The position numbers were made by a program, and so were the translations under genes. Below, piece after piece: positions 10,015 through 18,961 of a stretch of DNA of 64,000 nt. The DNA is from Thalassotalea crassostreae. Its GTDB lineage: Bacteria; Pseudomonadota; Gammaproteobacteria; Enterobacterales; Alteromonadaceae. Below the pieces are notes generated by a model. The model searched no databases, was not told the origin of the DNA, and saw only the letters and a list, made by a program, of their open reading frames with translations. The stretch is taken from the NCBI RefSeq assembly GCF_001831495.1, contig NZ_CP017689.1:1860001-1924000 (forward strand), in the 5' to 3' direction. Every line of letters begins with the position of its first letter. The first letter of the stretch is position 1.

Positions 10015-10329
10015 ATGGTCAATTTTGAACAAGGGTTCAATGAGAGCCGAAACTGTTTCAGGACCATGATTAATCAGCAGGTAAGCATTACTTTGCTTGA
10101 TGATGAAACAAATAGCGATGTATTGGCAAATTGCCGTGATATCAGTGAAAACGGTATCGCATTAGAAATAGAACACCCAGTCGAAGTCGGTACAAAAATC
10201 AGAATTCATTTAGATTGTGATGATCAAATATCGGTACCACTAACCGATTGTTTAGGTCGTGTATTGCGTTGTGAAGAGGAATCTAAAGATTTATTTTTAC
10301 TGGCGATAGAAATTATTGATTCGAAATAA
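10015..10329 (+). CDS. PilZ-domain protein
   Basis: 104 residues, a single PilZ domain. Both c-di-GMP binding signatures are present: RxxxR as R12-NCF-R16, and DxSxxG as D42-I-S44-EN-G47. The protein should therefore bind cyclic di-GMP and act as a small effector of motility, pili or exopolysaccharide; its partner is unknown. AGAGG precedes the ATG with good spacing. It follows hrpA by 120 bases but has its own upstream space. Confidence 0.9.
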   Translation: MVNFEQGFNESRNCFRTMINQQVSITLLDDETNSDVLANCRDISENGIALEIEHPVEVGTKIRIHLDCDDQISVPLTDCLGRVLRCEEESKDLFLLAIEIIDSK

Positions 10330-10379
10330 AGCGGCGCTAAAACAAAGCTGAAATCTAAAATATAGCGGAAATTAATAGC

Positions 10380-10412
10380 TAAAAGTTCAGAATCAACAAC
10401 TGAGCTTTTAAA
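10380..10412. terminator. Probable bidirectional terminator
   Basis: AAAAGTTCAG and CTGAGCTTTT pair over ten positions with one G-U, separated by nine bases. The hairpin lies between the converging PilZ gene and rlmI. Confidence 0.6.
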
Positions 10413-10466
10413 TAAAGAATTGTGACCGCTATAAAAGTCGCTTTAGCGCAATATCCTTTATACCGA

Positions 10467-11657
10467 CTAGTCCATTTGACAAATTAAGCCTTTCAAATAA
10501 TATCCTTCTGGATAATTAAGTGAAATAGGGTGATCGGCCGCTTGTTGCAGGCGCTCAATGATACGACCTTCACGTTTAGCATCTAATGCAGCATCAGCCA
10601 CTACCTTTTGGAATAAGTTCGACTCCATCAACCCTGAACATGAAAATGTCAGTAAAATTCCGTTCTTGTTTAACAGTTGCATCGCTAACATATTGATGTC
10701 TTTATATCCTCGACATGCACCATTTAATTGTGCCTTAGATTCAGCAAATTTTGGTGGATCGAGAATGATCATATCAAACTTACGATTCTCTTCACGGTAC
10801 TGTCTTAATAACTTAAACACATCTTGTTTTACAAAATTCACGTTTTTATCTTCTAAACCATTTAGAGCGATATTTTCTTTTGCTAAATCAAGGGCTGTTT
10901 GAGAGACATCTACGTTAGTTACTTCTGCCGCATCAGCTGCCGCACAATGCAATGAAAATGTACCTGTGTAAGAAAAACAGTTTAAGATGGTTTTACCTTT
11001 TGCATAACGTCCCGCAGCAAGTCTAGAATCACGTTGATCTAAATAAAATCCAGTTTTATGGCCTTTATCAACGTCTACTTTAATCTTAATGCCGTGCTCT
11101 TCGATAACGACCTCTGTAGAGTCAAGCGGCTCTGTGATCCAACCTTTAGATAACCCCAAACCTTCTTTTTTACGAACCTCAACATCTGAGCGTTCATAAA
11201 TTGCGTAGTCTGGAAATATTTCTTCAAGTACTGAAAATAAAATGTGACGATTAAATTCGATACCAGCACTTAAAAGCTGGCAACTTAAAATATTGTCATA
11301 GACATCGATGGTTAATCCCGGAAGATTGTCAGATTCTCCAGCGATTAACCGGTAACCGGTAAGGCCGCCATCAATAATAGGTTTTGCTCGTAATGCTTGT
11401 GCAGCAAGGATACGGCTCTTAAAAAACTCTCTATCTATGTGCTCATCTTGGTCAAAAGTCCACACTCTAGCTCTAATTTGAGAGCTTGGAGAATAAGCAG
11501 CTTTTGCTAGCCAATTACCTTTGCTATCTAACACATCAACGGTGTCTCCAGGTAGTGGTTTGCCAACAACTTTGTTGACCGCTTTTGAAAAAATCCACGG
11601 ATGACGACGTAAAAGTGATTTTTCTCGCTTAGGATTTAACATTATTCGTGCAGACAT
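10467..11657 (-). CDS. rlmI: 23S rRNA m5C1962 methyltransferase RlmI
   Basis: 396 residues, the same as E. coli RlmI. An N-terminal PUA domain (about 1-75) is followed by a central domain and a Rossmann SAM-dependent methyltransferase domain. The SAM region is [14 protein letters not shown], and the catalytic loop is LDPPKFAES. The enzyme forms 5-methylcytosine at position 1962 of 23S rRNA. The catalytic cysteine is probably the one in TFSCSG near residue 340, as in this family. Divergent from yccX, with a short intergenic region. Confidence 0.95.
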   Translation of the reverse strand: MSARIMLNPKREKSLLRRHPWIFSKAVNKVVGKPLPGDTVDVLDSKGNWLAKAAYSPSSQIRARVWTFDQDEHIDREFFKSRILAAQALRAKPIIDGGLTGYRLIAGESDNLPGLTIDVYDNILSCQLLSAGIEFNRHILFSVLEEIFPDYAIYERSDVEVRKKEGLGLSKGWITEPLDSTEVVIEEHGIKIKVDVDKGHKTGFYLDQRDSRLAAGRYAKGKTILNCFSYTGTFSLHCAAADAAEVTNVDVSQTALDLAKENIALNGLEDKNVNFVKQDVFKLLRQYREENRKFDMIILDPPKFAESKAQLNGACRGYKDINMLAMQLLNKNGILLTFSCSGLMESNLFQKVVADAALDAKREGRIIERLQQAADHPISLNYPEGYYLKGLICQMD

Positions 11658-11769
11658 ACTATATTTCTATATATAAGTGAAAAGTGTACTGATTGTAATC
11701 AATGCAAGCTAAGTAAACAATGTGAAGTTGATTATCTCAATCTGAAACGACAATAAAAAAGGTACTGGT

Positions 11770-12039
11770 ATGAAAGTTTGCTATATTGCAAAAGTTACAG
11801 GAGTTGTACAAGGCGTATATTTTCGTGCATCGGCGCAAAATATGGCTATCGATCTTAGTTTAAGTGGCTATGCCAATAACCAAGAAGATGGTAGTGTTGA
11901 ACTTATGGTTTGTGGAGATGAAGCGAACGTTCAACAGATGCTGAGTTGGTTAGAAACGGGACCTGACGAAGCAGAGGTAGAGGCGGTTACAGCCGAGCCG
12001 ACAAACTTTAGAGACGTTAATCATTTTTCCATTGGATAA
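11770..12039 (+). CDS. yccX: Acylphosphatase
   Basis: 89 residues, the normal size. The signature GVVQGVYFR supplies the phosphate-binding arginine R19, and the second motif GYANNQEDGSVE supplies the catalytic asparagine N37. It hydrolyses acylphosphates such as carbamoyl phosphate or 1,3-bisphosphoglycerate in the cytoplasm. Divergent from rlmI, an arrangement also seen near yccX in enterobacteria. The next gene starts 52 bases downstream on the same strand. Confidence 0.93.
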   Translation: MKVCYIAKVTGVVQGVYFRASAQNMAIDLSLSGYANNQEDGSVELMVCGDEANVQQMLSWLETGPDEAEVEAVTAEPTNFRDVNHFSIG

Positions 12040-12091
12040 TCCTTCTTATTCGTAGTCAACCTTAAGCAGTCCTAGCAGTATTGGAATAGTT

Positions 12092-13063
12092 TTGAAAATA
12101 ATCAATGTAAATGAACAACAAGAGTTAGTGTTTTCTGACGCTAATATTCCTGAAATAAATGAAGATGAATGCTTAATCGCGGTTAAAGCAATCGGTATAA
12201 ATAGAGCTGATTTGTTGCAACGCGCGGGCAAATACCCACCACCAGCAGGCGAGTCGCTGATCCTTGGTATCGAAGCTTGTGGCGTCATTAGTAAAGTCGG
12301 CACTAAGGTTAGCAATGTAGATGTTAACGATAATGTTTTTGCATTAGTGCCAGGTGGTGCATACGCTGAATTCGTTAAGGTGAAAGCCAATCATCTGATC
12401 CCACTTCCATCAAACTTTTCTTTTGAACAAGGCGCTGCAATTGCCGAGGTGTTTTTAACTGCTTATCAAAGTTTATTTACCATCGCTAAGTTGCAAAAGA
12501 GCGATCAGGTATTAATGCATGGCGGAGCAAGTGGTGTAGGAACAGCAGCCATTCAATTAGCGAAAGCTGCGGGCGCTTTTGTAACCGTAACGGTAAGTAG
12601 TGAAAACAAGGCTGAGGCTTGTATAAAACTCGGCGCTGATAATGTCGTTAATTATAAACAACAAAATATAGTTGATTGGAAAAAGCAACATTTAAAGCAG
12701 GGCTTTGATGTCATTATCGATATTGTTGGTGGTAATGAATTACAAAAGAATATTGACGTTGTAGCACAAGATGGGCGACTAGTAACGTTAGCAATGTTAG
12801 GCGGCCGCTTTTGTGAACAAGTCGATGTCGCAAAGATGTTACTTAAACGGGTTAATATTCACGCCAGCACCTTAAGAAATCGTAGTGACCAATATAAACA
12901 GCAACTGGTGCAAGATTTTACCGAACAGTTTTATCAAAGCTTAATTGATGGCAAACTGCAGCCGGTTATCGATACCGTGTTTTCATGGCAAGACGCTGAT
13001 TTAGCGCATCAAAAAATGTCGAGAAACGAAAATATTGGTAAATACATATTAACGGTAAATTGA
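12092..13063 (+). CDS. NAD(P)H quinone oxidoreductase (zinc-free MDR, PIG3-like)
   Basis: 323 residues. Medium-chain dehydrogenase/reductase fold with the quinone oxidoreductase pattern INRADLLQRAGKYPPP near the N-terminus, as in PIG3 and TIGR02824 proteins, and the nucleotide-binding stretch HGGASGVGTAAIQLAKA at about 142-158. Structural and catalytic zinc cysteines of alcohol dehydrogenases are absent. It probably reduces quinones or related carbonyls with NADPH. The start is TTG at 12092, preceded by GGAATAG. The gene may share a transcript with yccX. Confidence 0.88.
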   Translation: MKIINVNEQQELVFSDANIPEINEDECLIAVKAIGINRADLLQRAGKYPPPAGESLILGIEACGVISKVGTKVSNVDVNDNVFALVPGGAYAEFVKVKANHLIPLPSNFSFEQGAAIAEVFLTAYQSLFTIAKLQKSDQVLMHGGASGVGTAAIQLAKAAGAFVTVTVSSENKAEACIKLGADNVVNYKQQNIVDWKKQHLKQGFDVIIDIVGGNELQKNIDVVAQDGRLVTLAMLGGRFCEQVDVAKMLLKRVNIHASTLRNRSDQYKQQLVQDFTEQFYQSLIDGKLQPVIDTVFSWQDADLAHQKMSRNENIGKYILTVN

Positions 13064-13138
13064 TTGCTGTTTAGAAATAGTTGCAGTTATCCAATGTAGT
13101 TATCTTAATCAGCTATCCAATGCAGCTATCTGTTTAAG

Positions 13139-13351
13139 TTATTCCGCTGAAACATAGGTAAAACGCTTCAATGTTTTACCGTCTCGTTCAATGGTTTCAT
13201 CAAACATATCTAAAGGTCGGATCCAAATGTCTCTATCACCATACAAAGGTTGATATACCACATGATATTGCTCAGTTTCACTGTGTTTAGCAACATGTAA
13301 TACCTGATAAAAGTTACCTTTGAAATGCTGATACTTACCTAGTTTAATCAT
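13139..13351 (-). CDS. DUF1653 family protein
   Basis: 70 residues. The sequence fits DUF1653 throughout: GKYQHFKGNFYQVLHVAKHSET, then VVYQPLYGDRDIWIRPLDMF. These small soluble proteins have an SH3-like fold by prediction and no known function. It faces the zinc-ribbon gene behind it on the same strand with about 107 bases between them, so each may have its own promoter. Confidence 0.88.
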   Translation of the reverse strand: MIKLGKYQHFKGNFYQVLHVAKHSETEQYHVVYQPLYGDRDIWIRPLDMFDETIERDGKTLKRFTYVSAE

Positions 13352-13458
13352 TCTTACTACTCATTATTTTTACACTGTTTTTAATATTAGTTTTTAATAT
13401 TAGTTTTTTAACATTAGGACTTTATAAACGCTTTTGTCTTCACTTATTGGCAAACAAA

Positions 13459-13764
13459 CTAGCGCGAACCGCCGCAATTCCAACAGATATCAAATTCACT
13501 TTCAATATTTTCTTTGCAACTTGTACAAGCCCAATTTTCGTTGTTTTGGACTTGTTCTTGGTAATTGAATATTAAATCTAAAGATCGTTGCGTTTCGTTG
13601 TCATCAGTTAACCAAATCTGCGGCCAACACTCTGTCATAGGAACTTCACCGGCTAAAGAACTAATCGCTTCATTTTTAATAGCGCATTCAATGCCGTTGC
13701 TTTCAAGCAAATTTTTGATGTGATGCACTTGTACGATATTTTCGTGACTATATACCTTGATCAT
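13459..13764 (-). CDS. DUF2007-type signal-transducing protein with zinc ribbon
   Basis: 101 residues. Residues 1-70 match the DUF2007 (PII-like fold) pattern, with KVYSHENIVQVHHIKNLLESNGIEC and WPQIWLTDD. The C-terminus has a four-cysteine zinc ribbon, CTSC and CWNCG. The combination is common in gammaproteobacteria, but no function is established. A TTCATCC stretch just upstream of the ATG reads as GGATGAA on the coding strand and is a plausible ribosome binding site. Confidence 0.8.
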   Translation of the reverse strand: MIKVYSHENIVQVHHIKNLLESNGIECAIKNEAISSLAGEVPMTECWPQIWLTDDNETQRSLDLIFNYQEQVQNNENWACTSCKENIESEFDICWNCGGSR

Positions 13765-13874
13765 TATTCATCCTATTTACTTTTTCCTAATACATTACTA
13801 TACAGTACTCTATAATGCCAAATGGTGATGTTAGGTGTTTAAACCCACAACTCGAAATTGAAAGGTAACGATTA

Positions 13875-14114
13875 ATGTATCAAATTATGATTATTCTATG
13901 GGCGCTGATATGTTTATATGGCTTGATTGCCGCGGCACTATTATTTACTAAGAAAGCAAAACCAAGTAAACAAGTAGGGTATTCAGTGTTCGGCAACATT
14001 GTTATTGCCGGAGGTGCTGCGTTTAACTTAGCTGGCTTTAATTTTGTTATAGGTATTATATTTATTGCTGTTGGTGTCTATTTTAATATTAAAGAGCGTG
14101 ATGCAGCGCAGTAA
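13875..14114 (+). CDS. Small membrane protein, function unknown
   Basis: 79 residues, almost entirely hydrophobic, with about three membrane helices (4-24, 36-55, 56-72) and a short charged C-terminus, KERDAAQ. GAAAGG lies upstream of the ATG at good spacing. I do not recognise a family. Confidence 0.7.
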   Translation: MYQIMIILWALICLYGLIAAALLFTKKAKPSKQVGYSVFGNIVIAGGAAFNLAGFNFVIGIIFIAVGVYFNIKERDAAQ

Positions 14115-14185
14115 AAACTAAATATGAACATAAGCTTTAGATTAACATTTTAATTGACGCTAAAGCTTTCAAGCAAAATTTACCA

Positions 14186-15556
14186 CTATCTATAATTAAT
14201 CAGTATCAGTTCTTTTTGTCTTGGCGCAAGATAGTTTAGATCTGTATTTTTATAGAGCGCATTTTCCTCAAGCATGATCATGATGTCTTTATTCCATTCT
14301 TTAACCGGAACAGTCACGTTTAATTCAATCGAATATGCGGTGCTATCATGCAATATTCTGTCACCGTCCCCCGGAACACCAAATTGCGAATCCCATTTAC
14401 CAATAGTTGTTCCTGCTGCATGGCCATGATAACCAATAGGGTGCGAGTAAATCATTGGATTTAAACCTTCAAGTAATGCTTGCTCTCTTGATTTTGACAA
14501 TATCTCGTTACCGCTACGATTTCTTTTAAAATGCGAGGTGAGTATATCTTGTAATCGGTTTCCCTTTTTTAGGGCATCTTGTAGGAATTTAGGAGCGTCG
14601 TTTTGACCATTGTTTAGAACATAAGCATGTTGCTGGATATCAGTATTTAAACGTAAATAATTAATGCCAAAATCAACATGTAGCAAATCGCCTGGTAGGA
14701 TTACTATTTTTGGATCTTCACTGACACCCATTGTCTTACGGTTTCGTTGCAACCTTATTGAAGGTTGAAACCAGGTTTGCAAGCCTAATTGTGAAACCGT
14801 ATCTCTAAACCACCAAACTAAATCGCCAACCGTTGTTTTACGAACCGTTATTGTATCTTTAGAGAAGCCTTGCTTGATGACTGCTTTGGTTAAAGCGACC
14901 AAGTCTTTATATATCTCGACTTCTTCATCAATGCGGGTTTCCAACCAACTTACCGCTAACGGTTCACTGCTAACTACTCGATCGCGATATTTTGTTGGTA
15001 AATATGAAAACAATAAATCACGCTCTGTAGCGACTAATCCATCAGCTAATTCAAAATCTTTAGATTGGTTTACCCCAATTCTTTTTGGATCATATTGACT
15101 AATTAGCTTAACCAATGCTTTCATTTGGTTTGGTTCTGATTCTTTGTCCCACGCTTTGGTAAACACATTACCAACGTCGTAACGCGACATAGCCTGAGCT
15201 TTAACGCCTTCGTCGCCTAGATCAGTAAAAATTAAGATGGTTCTTCTTCGTGCCCCCATCCAAGTTGAAGGAAGCATGGTTTTCAATATTGGATCTTCAT
15301 TATACTCACGGCTAATTAATATCCACATATCAATGTTTTCTCGACGCATTAACTTAGGCATCAACTTGTTGACGCGCTTTTCTAATATATTGTCGATTAC
15401 GACGCTCCGCTGTTGCATCGATAATATTTCGAAATCTTCTATGCGTCGCTCGTCTGCCTTTGAGGAAATACAAATTAACATAGAAAATAACAAACCTAAG
15501 CTCGCTAGTTTGTTAATTAAATAGGACTGCTTGGAATTGTTTTTAATGAACAGCAT
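14186..15556 (-). CDS. Exported M24-family (Xaa-Pro aminopeptidase-like) metallopeptidase
   Basis: 456 residues. A probable signal peptide or anchor occupies about residues 10-33. A creatinase-type N-terminal domain (about 60-230) precedes a pita-bread domain. Candidate metal ligands are D295 and D306 (in HVDFGINYLRLNTD), H372 (in HPIGYHGHAAG), E411 (in YSIELNV) and a glutamate near 430 (in MLEEN). All five M24 ligands thus seem to be present. It is likely an exported aminopeptidase acting on proline-containing peptides; substrate is not known. Single gene with about 210 bases to the next divergent gene. Confidence 0.85.
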   Translation of the reverse strand: MLFIKNNSKQSYLINKLASLGLLFSMLICISSKADERRIEDFEILSMQQRSVVIDNILEKRVNKLMPKLMRRENIDMWILISREYNEDPILKTMLPSTWMGARRRTILIFTDLGDEGVKAQAMSRYDVGNVFTKAWDKESEPNQMKALVKLISQYDPKRIGVNQSKDFELADGLVATERDLLFSYLPTKYRDRVVSSEPLAVSWLETRIDEEVEIYKDLVALTKAVIKQGFSKDTITVRKTTVGDLVWWFRDTVSQLGLQTWFQPSIRLQRNRKTMGVSEDPKIVILPGDLLHVDFGINYLRLNTDIQQHAYVLNNGQNDAPKFLQDALKKGNRLQDILTSHFKRNRSGNEILSKSREQALLEGLNPMIYSHPIGYHGHAAGTTIGKWDSQFGVPGDGDRILHDSTAYSIELNVTVPVKEWNKDIMIMLEENALYKNTDLNYLAPRQKELILINYR

Positions 15557-15765
15557 GTAAGTAGAATATTATTGCCAGTTGATTTAATTAAGTGTCGTAG
15601 ATTTAATGTGCAGGGTCAACTTTAGTTATTCAAATAATTACAGGCTAAAATAAAATAGAACTTTTCGGAATAAACAAGTCAGAGCATAAGGTTTCCTAGA
15701 TATTGATTGTAACGTAACCTAATGTAATTATTAATAAAGTCTTAAGTATCTGAGATTAATCTAAC

Positions 15766-16197
15766 TTGAATAAGACAGCTAATACTGGAGTAGTTACCAT
15801 CAATAAATTCGTATCGTTAATATTTGTTATGTTTTCTTGTTCAATTCAAGCAAAAGACAGTGACATCATAAATGTAGATCGCGCTATAAATAATGATATT
15901 GAACTTTCATTTCCAAACGATGAAAGTATTAAACCAAAGAAAAGTGACTTTGAAGTTCTAAACTACGTGCTAATGAGTAATGAAATAGGGGAGCGTTTCG
16001 CGGTCATTACACTGCGAAATTTATCGTCTGGCAACAGGACATTAGAGGATAATCAATTAATGGCATTGTTTGCAGATGGTGAGCGCAAAGTACCAACATT
16101 ATTAAAATTAAACTTTGAAGGAAACGAGGTACAGTCAATCACTGTATCATTCGGAAATAGTAAGTTTCCTATTTTATCGGTGTATTCAAATAGTTAG
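15766..16197 (+). CDS. Hypothetical exported protein
   Basis: 143 residues. The first 30 residues look like a signal peptide (FVSLIFVMFSCSIQA, cleavage near residue 29). The mature part is rich in beta-type and charged segments, with no motif I recognise. The start given is TTG at 15766; GTG or ATG codons within the signal sequence are alternatives, so the N-terminus is uncertain. It is separated from the next small gene by 70 bases on the same strand. Confidence 0.55.
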   Translation: MNKTANTGVVTINKFVSLIFVMFSCSIQAKDSDIINVDRAINNDIELSFPNDESIKPKKSDFEVLNYVLMSNEIGERFAVITLRNLSSGNRTLEDNQLMALFADGERKVPTLLKLNFEGNEVQSITVSFGNSKFPILSVYSNS

Positions 16198-16267
16198 TTT
16201 GAGTAAACCCAATACAAAATAATCGTTTAAAGAAAATAGTTGAATGAAGTTAGGGATTTAAACAAAT

Positions 16268-16627
16268 ATGGATATACATAAATTATCATTCGCCCAAGTT
16301 ACGGTTTTAAGTAACAGGATTGTAAAAATAGCAGTAGATCAAGGTGCTAATGTCGACCTTGAAATGATTGACGAAATAAAACAATTGTTTTGTGAATTGT
16401 TCGATGTCTCATTTTCAATATTAGTAAATAAATCAAATTCGTACTCTACACAATTAGAGGCTTTGGTTGCGTTCGGAAAAATTGAGAATATTGACAAAAT
16501 TGCAATTTTGGCACCCAATAAAATGGCTCACTTAAGCGCAGACTTTTCAGCCAATATTCCAAGTTCTGCAGCACTTAACATAAAAATATTTAACCTTCGT
16601 AATGAAGCTTTAGCCTGGATTAATTAA
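16268..16627 (+). CDS. Small STAS-like protein, function unknown
   Basis: 119 residues. The order of predicted strands and helices, with a hydrophobic core VSFSILVNKSNSYS and the ending FNLRNEALAWIN, resembles SpoIIAA/STAS-like regulators or lipid-binding domains that often end in an EALAWL motif. This is weak similarity, not a firm assignment. AGGG lies about 12 bases before the ATG. The stop codon is followed at once by the repeat-plus-hairpin element at 16628. Confidence 0.6.
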   Translation: MDIHKLSFAQVTVLSNRIVKIAVDQGANVDLEMIDEIKQLFCELFDVSFSILVNKSNSYSTQLEALVAFGKIENIDKIAILAPNKMAHLSADFSANIPSSAALNIKIFNLRNEALAWIN

Positions 16628-16690
16628 AAGGTTAGGGGATTTCTCAAACGCCAAAAATGAAAAAAGCCCGTAAGGTCTTCTTTTTCATTG
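16628..16690. repeat. Repeat element with terminator hairpin, copy 1
   Basis: A 24-base conserved block (about 16630-16653, core GGGGATTTCTCAAACGCCA) is followed by a hairpin of the type AAAAAAGCCC-GTAA-GGTCTTC and a T-run. The same block plus hairpin recurs at 19987 and 20134. Here one arm carries a mismatch (GCCC against GGTC). It sits between converging genes and can end transcription from both sides. Confidence 0.75.
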
Positions 16691-16751
16691 TAAGCACCGT
16701 CATATGAATACAAGAACGTAAATAATCAGTCTTATTTTCTGATTTATAGAG

Positions 16752-17429
16752 TTACTCAGCTTCTAACCATTCAATATCACCCACATTAAGTAAGTAACTT
16801 GACTGAATAGGCTTCGAACCGTCAACCAAGCTTAGCGTAGGTGCAGAGTTTTGTGCTTTCATATAACCGGTGATACTAATCTTACTAAAGAGGTCCATTA
16901 CTGGTGTATCAACCGCTTGGTTTGCAATAGCGTAAATAATTTGGTTAGCCGCAGGTGTTGGTTCGTGAATACAAGCTCCGACATAAGGTACAATTAGAAA
17001 CTCCTTAATTTTTTTGCCTTCAAATTCCAGTGGTAACATAAAGCCTTCAATTTTTACTGTTTTTTGATCTAACAAGGGATTAATTGATTCAAATTTTAAC
17101 TTATGAGCATTCATATAACGTACGCGCTCGGCCAATAAAAAATCGACATCGAGGCCTTGTTTGATAAGTGCTTTACGTGCATCTTGGCCAAACTTTATGT
17201 GTTCAGGTTTTAATTTATATCCTTTTTGTTGCCCGTATTCGACCGCTTGAACCCGCTGTAACAAGCTAAGCTGTTCTCGAGTTAACGAAGTAAAAACAGT
17301 TTTAATTGGTGAAGCGTCAACATGTGAGTTGAGATCTTGCCATGTGATTTTTTGCGGCTCTACCGCAACGACATTCGTGGTAATAAAAATAAAAAAAACA
17401 CCAAAACACTTTGAGATAAATCTAATCAT
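16752..17429 (-). CDS. DUF3299 family exported protein
   Basis: 225 residues. A signal peptide covers about residues 1-22 (ending VVAVE). The conserved DUF3299 core is VKIEGFMLPLEFE, then IVPYVGACIHEPTPAANQ, where cysteine and histidine in GACIHEPTP are the invariant positions. Function is unknown; in other bacteria DUF3299 genes sit near metal or ABC-transport genes. An in-frame TTG lies four codons upstream, but GGAG is six bases before the ATG at 17429, so that ATG is the start. Confidence 0.85.
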   Translation of the reverse strand: MIRFISKCFGVFFIFITTNVVAVEPQKITWQDLNSHVDASPIKTVFTSLTREQLSLLQRVQAVEYGQQKGYKLKPEHIKFGQDARKALIKQGLDVDFLLAERVRYMNAHKLKFESINPLLDQKTVKIEGFMLPLEFEGKKIKEFLIVPYVGACIHEPTPAANQIIYAIANQAVDTPVMDLFSKISITGYMKAQNSAPTLSLVDGSKPIQSSYLLNVGDIEWLEAE

Positions 17430-17502
17430 GACAAGCTCCAATAGTGGCTAGATTGCGGGTCGTTCTATCTAGGTAAATAAAAACAAAAGGGAAAATATAA
17501 TT

Positions 17503-17532
17503 ATTAAGGGCGACTCTGGCTTCGCCCTTAAT
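17503..17532 (-). terminator. Hairpin after M19 gene
   Basis: ATTAAGGGCG (17503-17512) pairs with CGCCCTTAAT (17523-17532). It lies just after the stop codon of the minus-strand dipeptidase gene and is followed on that strand by AT-rich, T-containing sequence. Confidence 0.65.
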
Positions 17533-17543
17533 TATGATTACGC

Positions 17544-18800
17544 TTACTTAGCCCAAACTTGGCCATAAAAGCGTTTTAAGTTCTCACCTAAGAAACCTGA
17601 AACTTCTTCTTTAGTCCAACCGTATACTTCTTCAAGAACGCGAGCAGCTCCCCACATTTCGCTCGGTTTACCCATGTGAGATGGTGTTGCATAACCCATT
17701 TCAATAGGAAAATCTTTCGGGTTGTTTAAGATCCAATGTAACGTATCACCGTAGTTCCAAACATAGTCTGAACCTGCACAAACGTGCTCTGGGCCTGTTA
17801 AGTTACGGATATATTCAGCATGTTTAGCAATACTAAATGGTGTTGCGTCTCCTTGTTCATTTAGGAAACCACCGATAAAGTTAATACATATTAGACCTCC
17901 ACCTGCAGCAATTGCTTTAATTGCTTCATCAGATATACTACGGTCGATTCCTCGGATGGCTGTGGGATTAGAGTGTGATGCCATAATTGGTTTAGTACTT
18001 GCTATAGCTGCGTCAATACATGTTTTATTTGAAGAGTGAGAGCAATCAATGGCAATGCCTAAACGGTTCGCTTCTTTAAGTACAGCAAAACCAGCCTCTT
18101 GAACACCAGTGTCAGTTCCATCAGAGTTTGATACACCGCCGTCAGAATAAGGCGTATCCACGTTGTATGAGTACATTAATTGACGTAAACCTAGGTCGTA
18201 AAACTCATTTAAATTTTTCACAGCTTCTTTAGCGTCGCCTTCTTGGCTAAGTGGCATCATACCTTGGAAGTTATGGAAAATACCTAATTTACCTTCAGCT
18301 TTTGCGCGATCAAAATCTTCAATTGACTTTACTTGTAGGTACTTATCACTGTTTTCTTGCCAGTGCTTGTTTGTTGCAATCATGCGCTCACGGACAACTT
18401 CAGTTGTATCTGGTTTACCTGCATTTGTAACTGTGGCAGAAATAACATTAAATTTGTTGTCAATAGAATGTTGTGTACTTTCTTCGTACATTTCTGTACC
18501 AAAACCTGCAGGGAAGTTCGGCGCACCCACCCATAAGCTGTCAACAACCATGGTGTCTTTATAACGTGCCTTAATGTAATCGTCTTCTTTTTGTTGTTGC
18601 TCTGTACGAGGATTCGCTACTTCGATTAAGTATTCCACATAGCTGTCAAATTCTTGTTTATCAGTAGGGCGATCACGCATTTCAATCGTTGGTGCTGGCC
18701 CCATTGCCGATGGTTCGTTATTTACTGTTTCACTGTTTGCACTGCAAGCAAATAAAAGAGTAGTTAGCGTTGATGCTAAAACAGTTTTGTTTATGTTCAT
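17544..18800 (-). CDS. Membrane dipeptidase-like (M19) lipoprotein
   Basis: 418 residues. The N-terminus is a lipoprotein signal with lipobox-like LFAC at residues 16-19, so it is probably anchored in the outer membrane. The M19 renal-dipeptidase fold is supported by IDCSHSS, IMASHSNPTAIRG and CAGSDYVWN, which hold two histidine ligands and the aspartate of the usual site. The usual HxD at the first strand is replaced by VVDSLWVG, and the bridging glutamate position appears to be Q (FHNFQGM). It may therefore bind metal differently or have changed activity. Divergent from the AraC-type regulator, which could control it. Confidence 0.85.
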   Translation of the reverse strand: MNINKTVLASTLTTLLFACSANSETVNNEPSAMGPAPTIEMRDRPTDKQEFDSYVEYLIEVANPRTEQQQKEDDYIKARYKDTMVVDSLWVGAPNFPAGFGTEMYEESTQHSIDNKFNVISATVTNAGKPDTTEVVRERMIATNKHWQENSDKYLQVKSIEDFDRAKAEGKLGIFHNFQGMMPLSQEGDAKEAVKNLNEFYDLGLRQLMYSYNVDTPYSDGGVSNSDGTDTGVQEAGFAVLKEANRLGIAIDCSHSSNKTCIDAAIASTKPIMASHSNPTAIRGIDRSISDEAIKAIAAGGGLICINFIGGFLNEQGDATPFSIAKHAEYIRNLTGPEHVCAGSDYVWNYGDTLHWILNNPKDFPIEMGYATPSHMGKPSEMWGAARVLEEVYGWTKEEVSGFLGENLKRFYGQVWAK

Positions 18801-18961
18801 GGTATATCCTTAGAAAGTTAAAGATTGATTTAATATGGATATATAATAAGATAAAAATTTCAAAACAAGCTACCATTATGCGCCATTACGTTTTGTAACA
18901 AGAATGTTAATAGTGGTTACACTTAATTATAATCTACAAATACTTATAGAAAGGTTTACCT

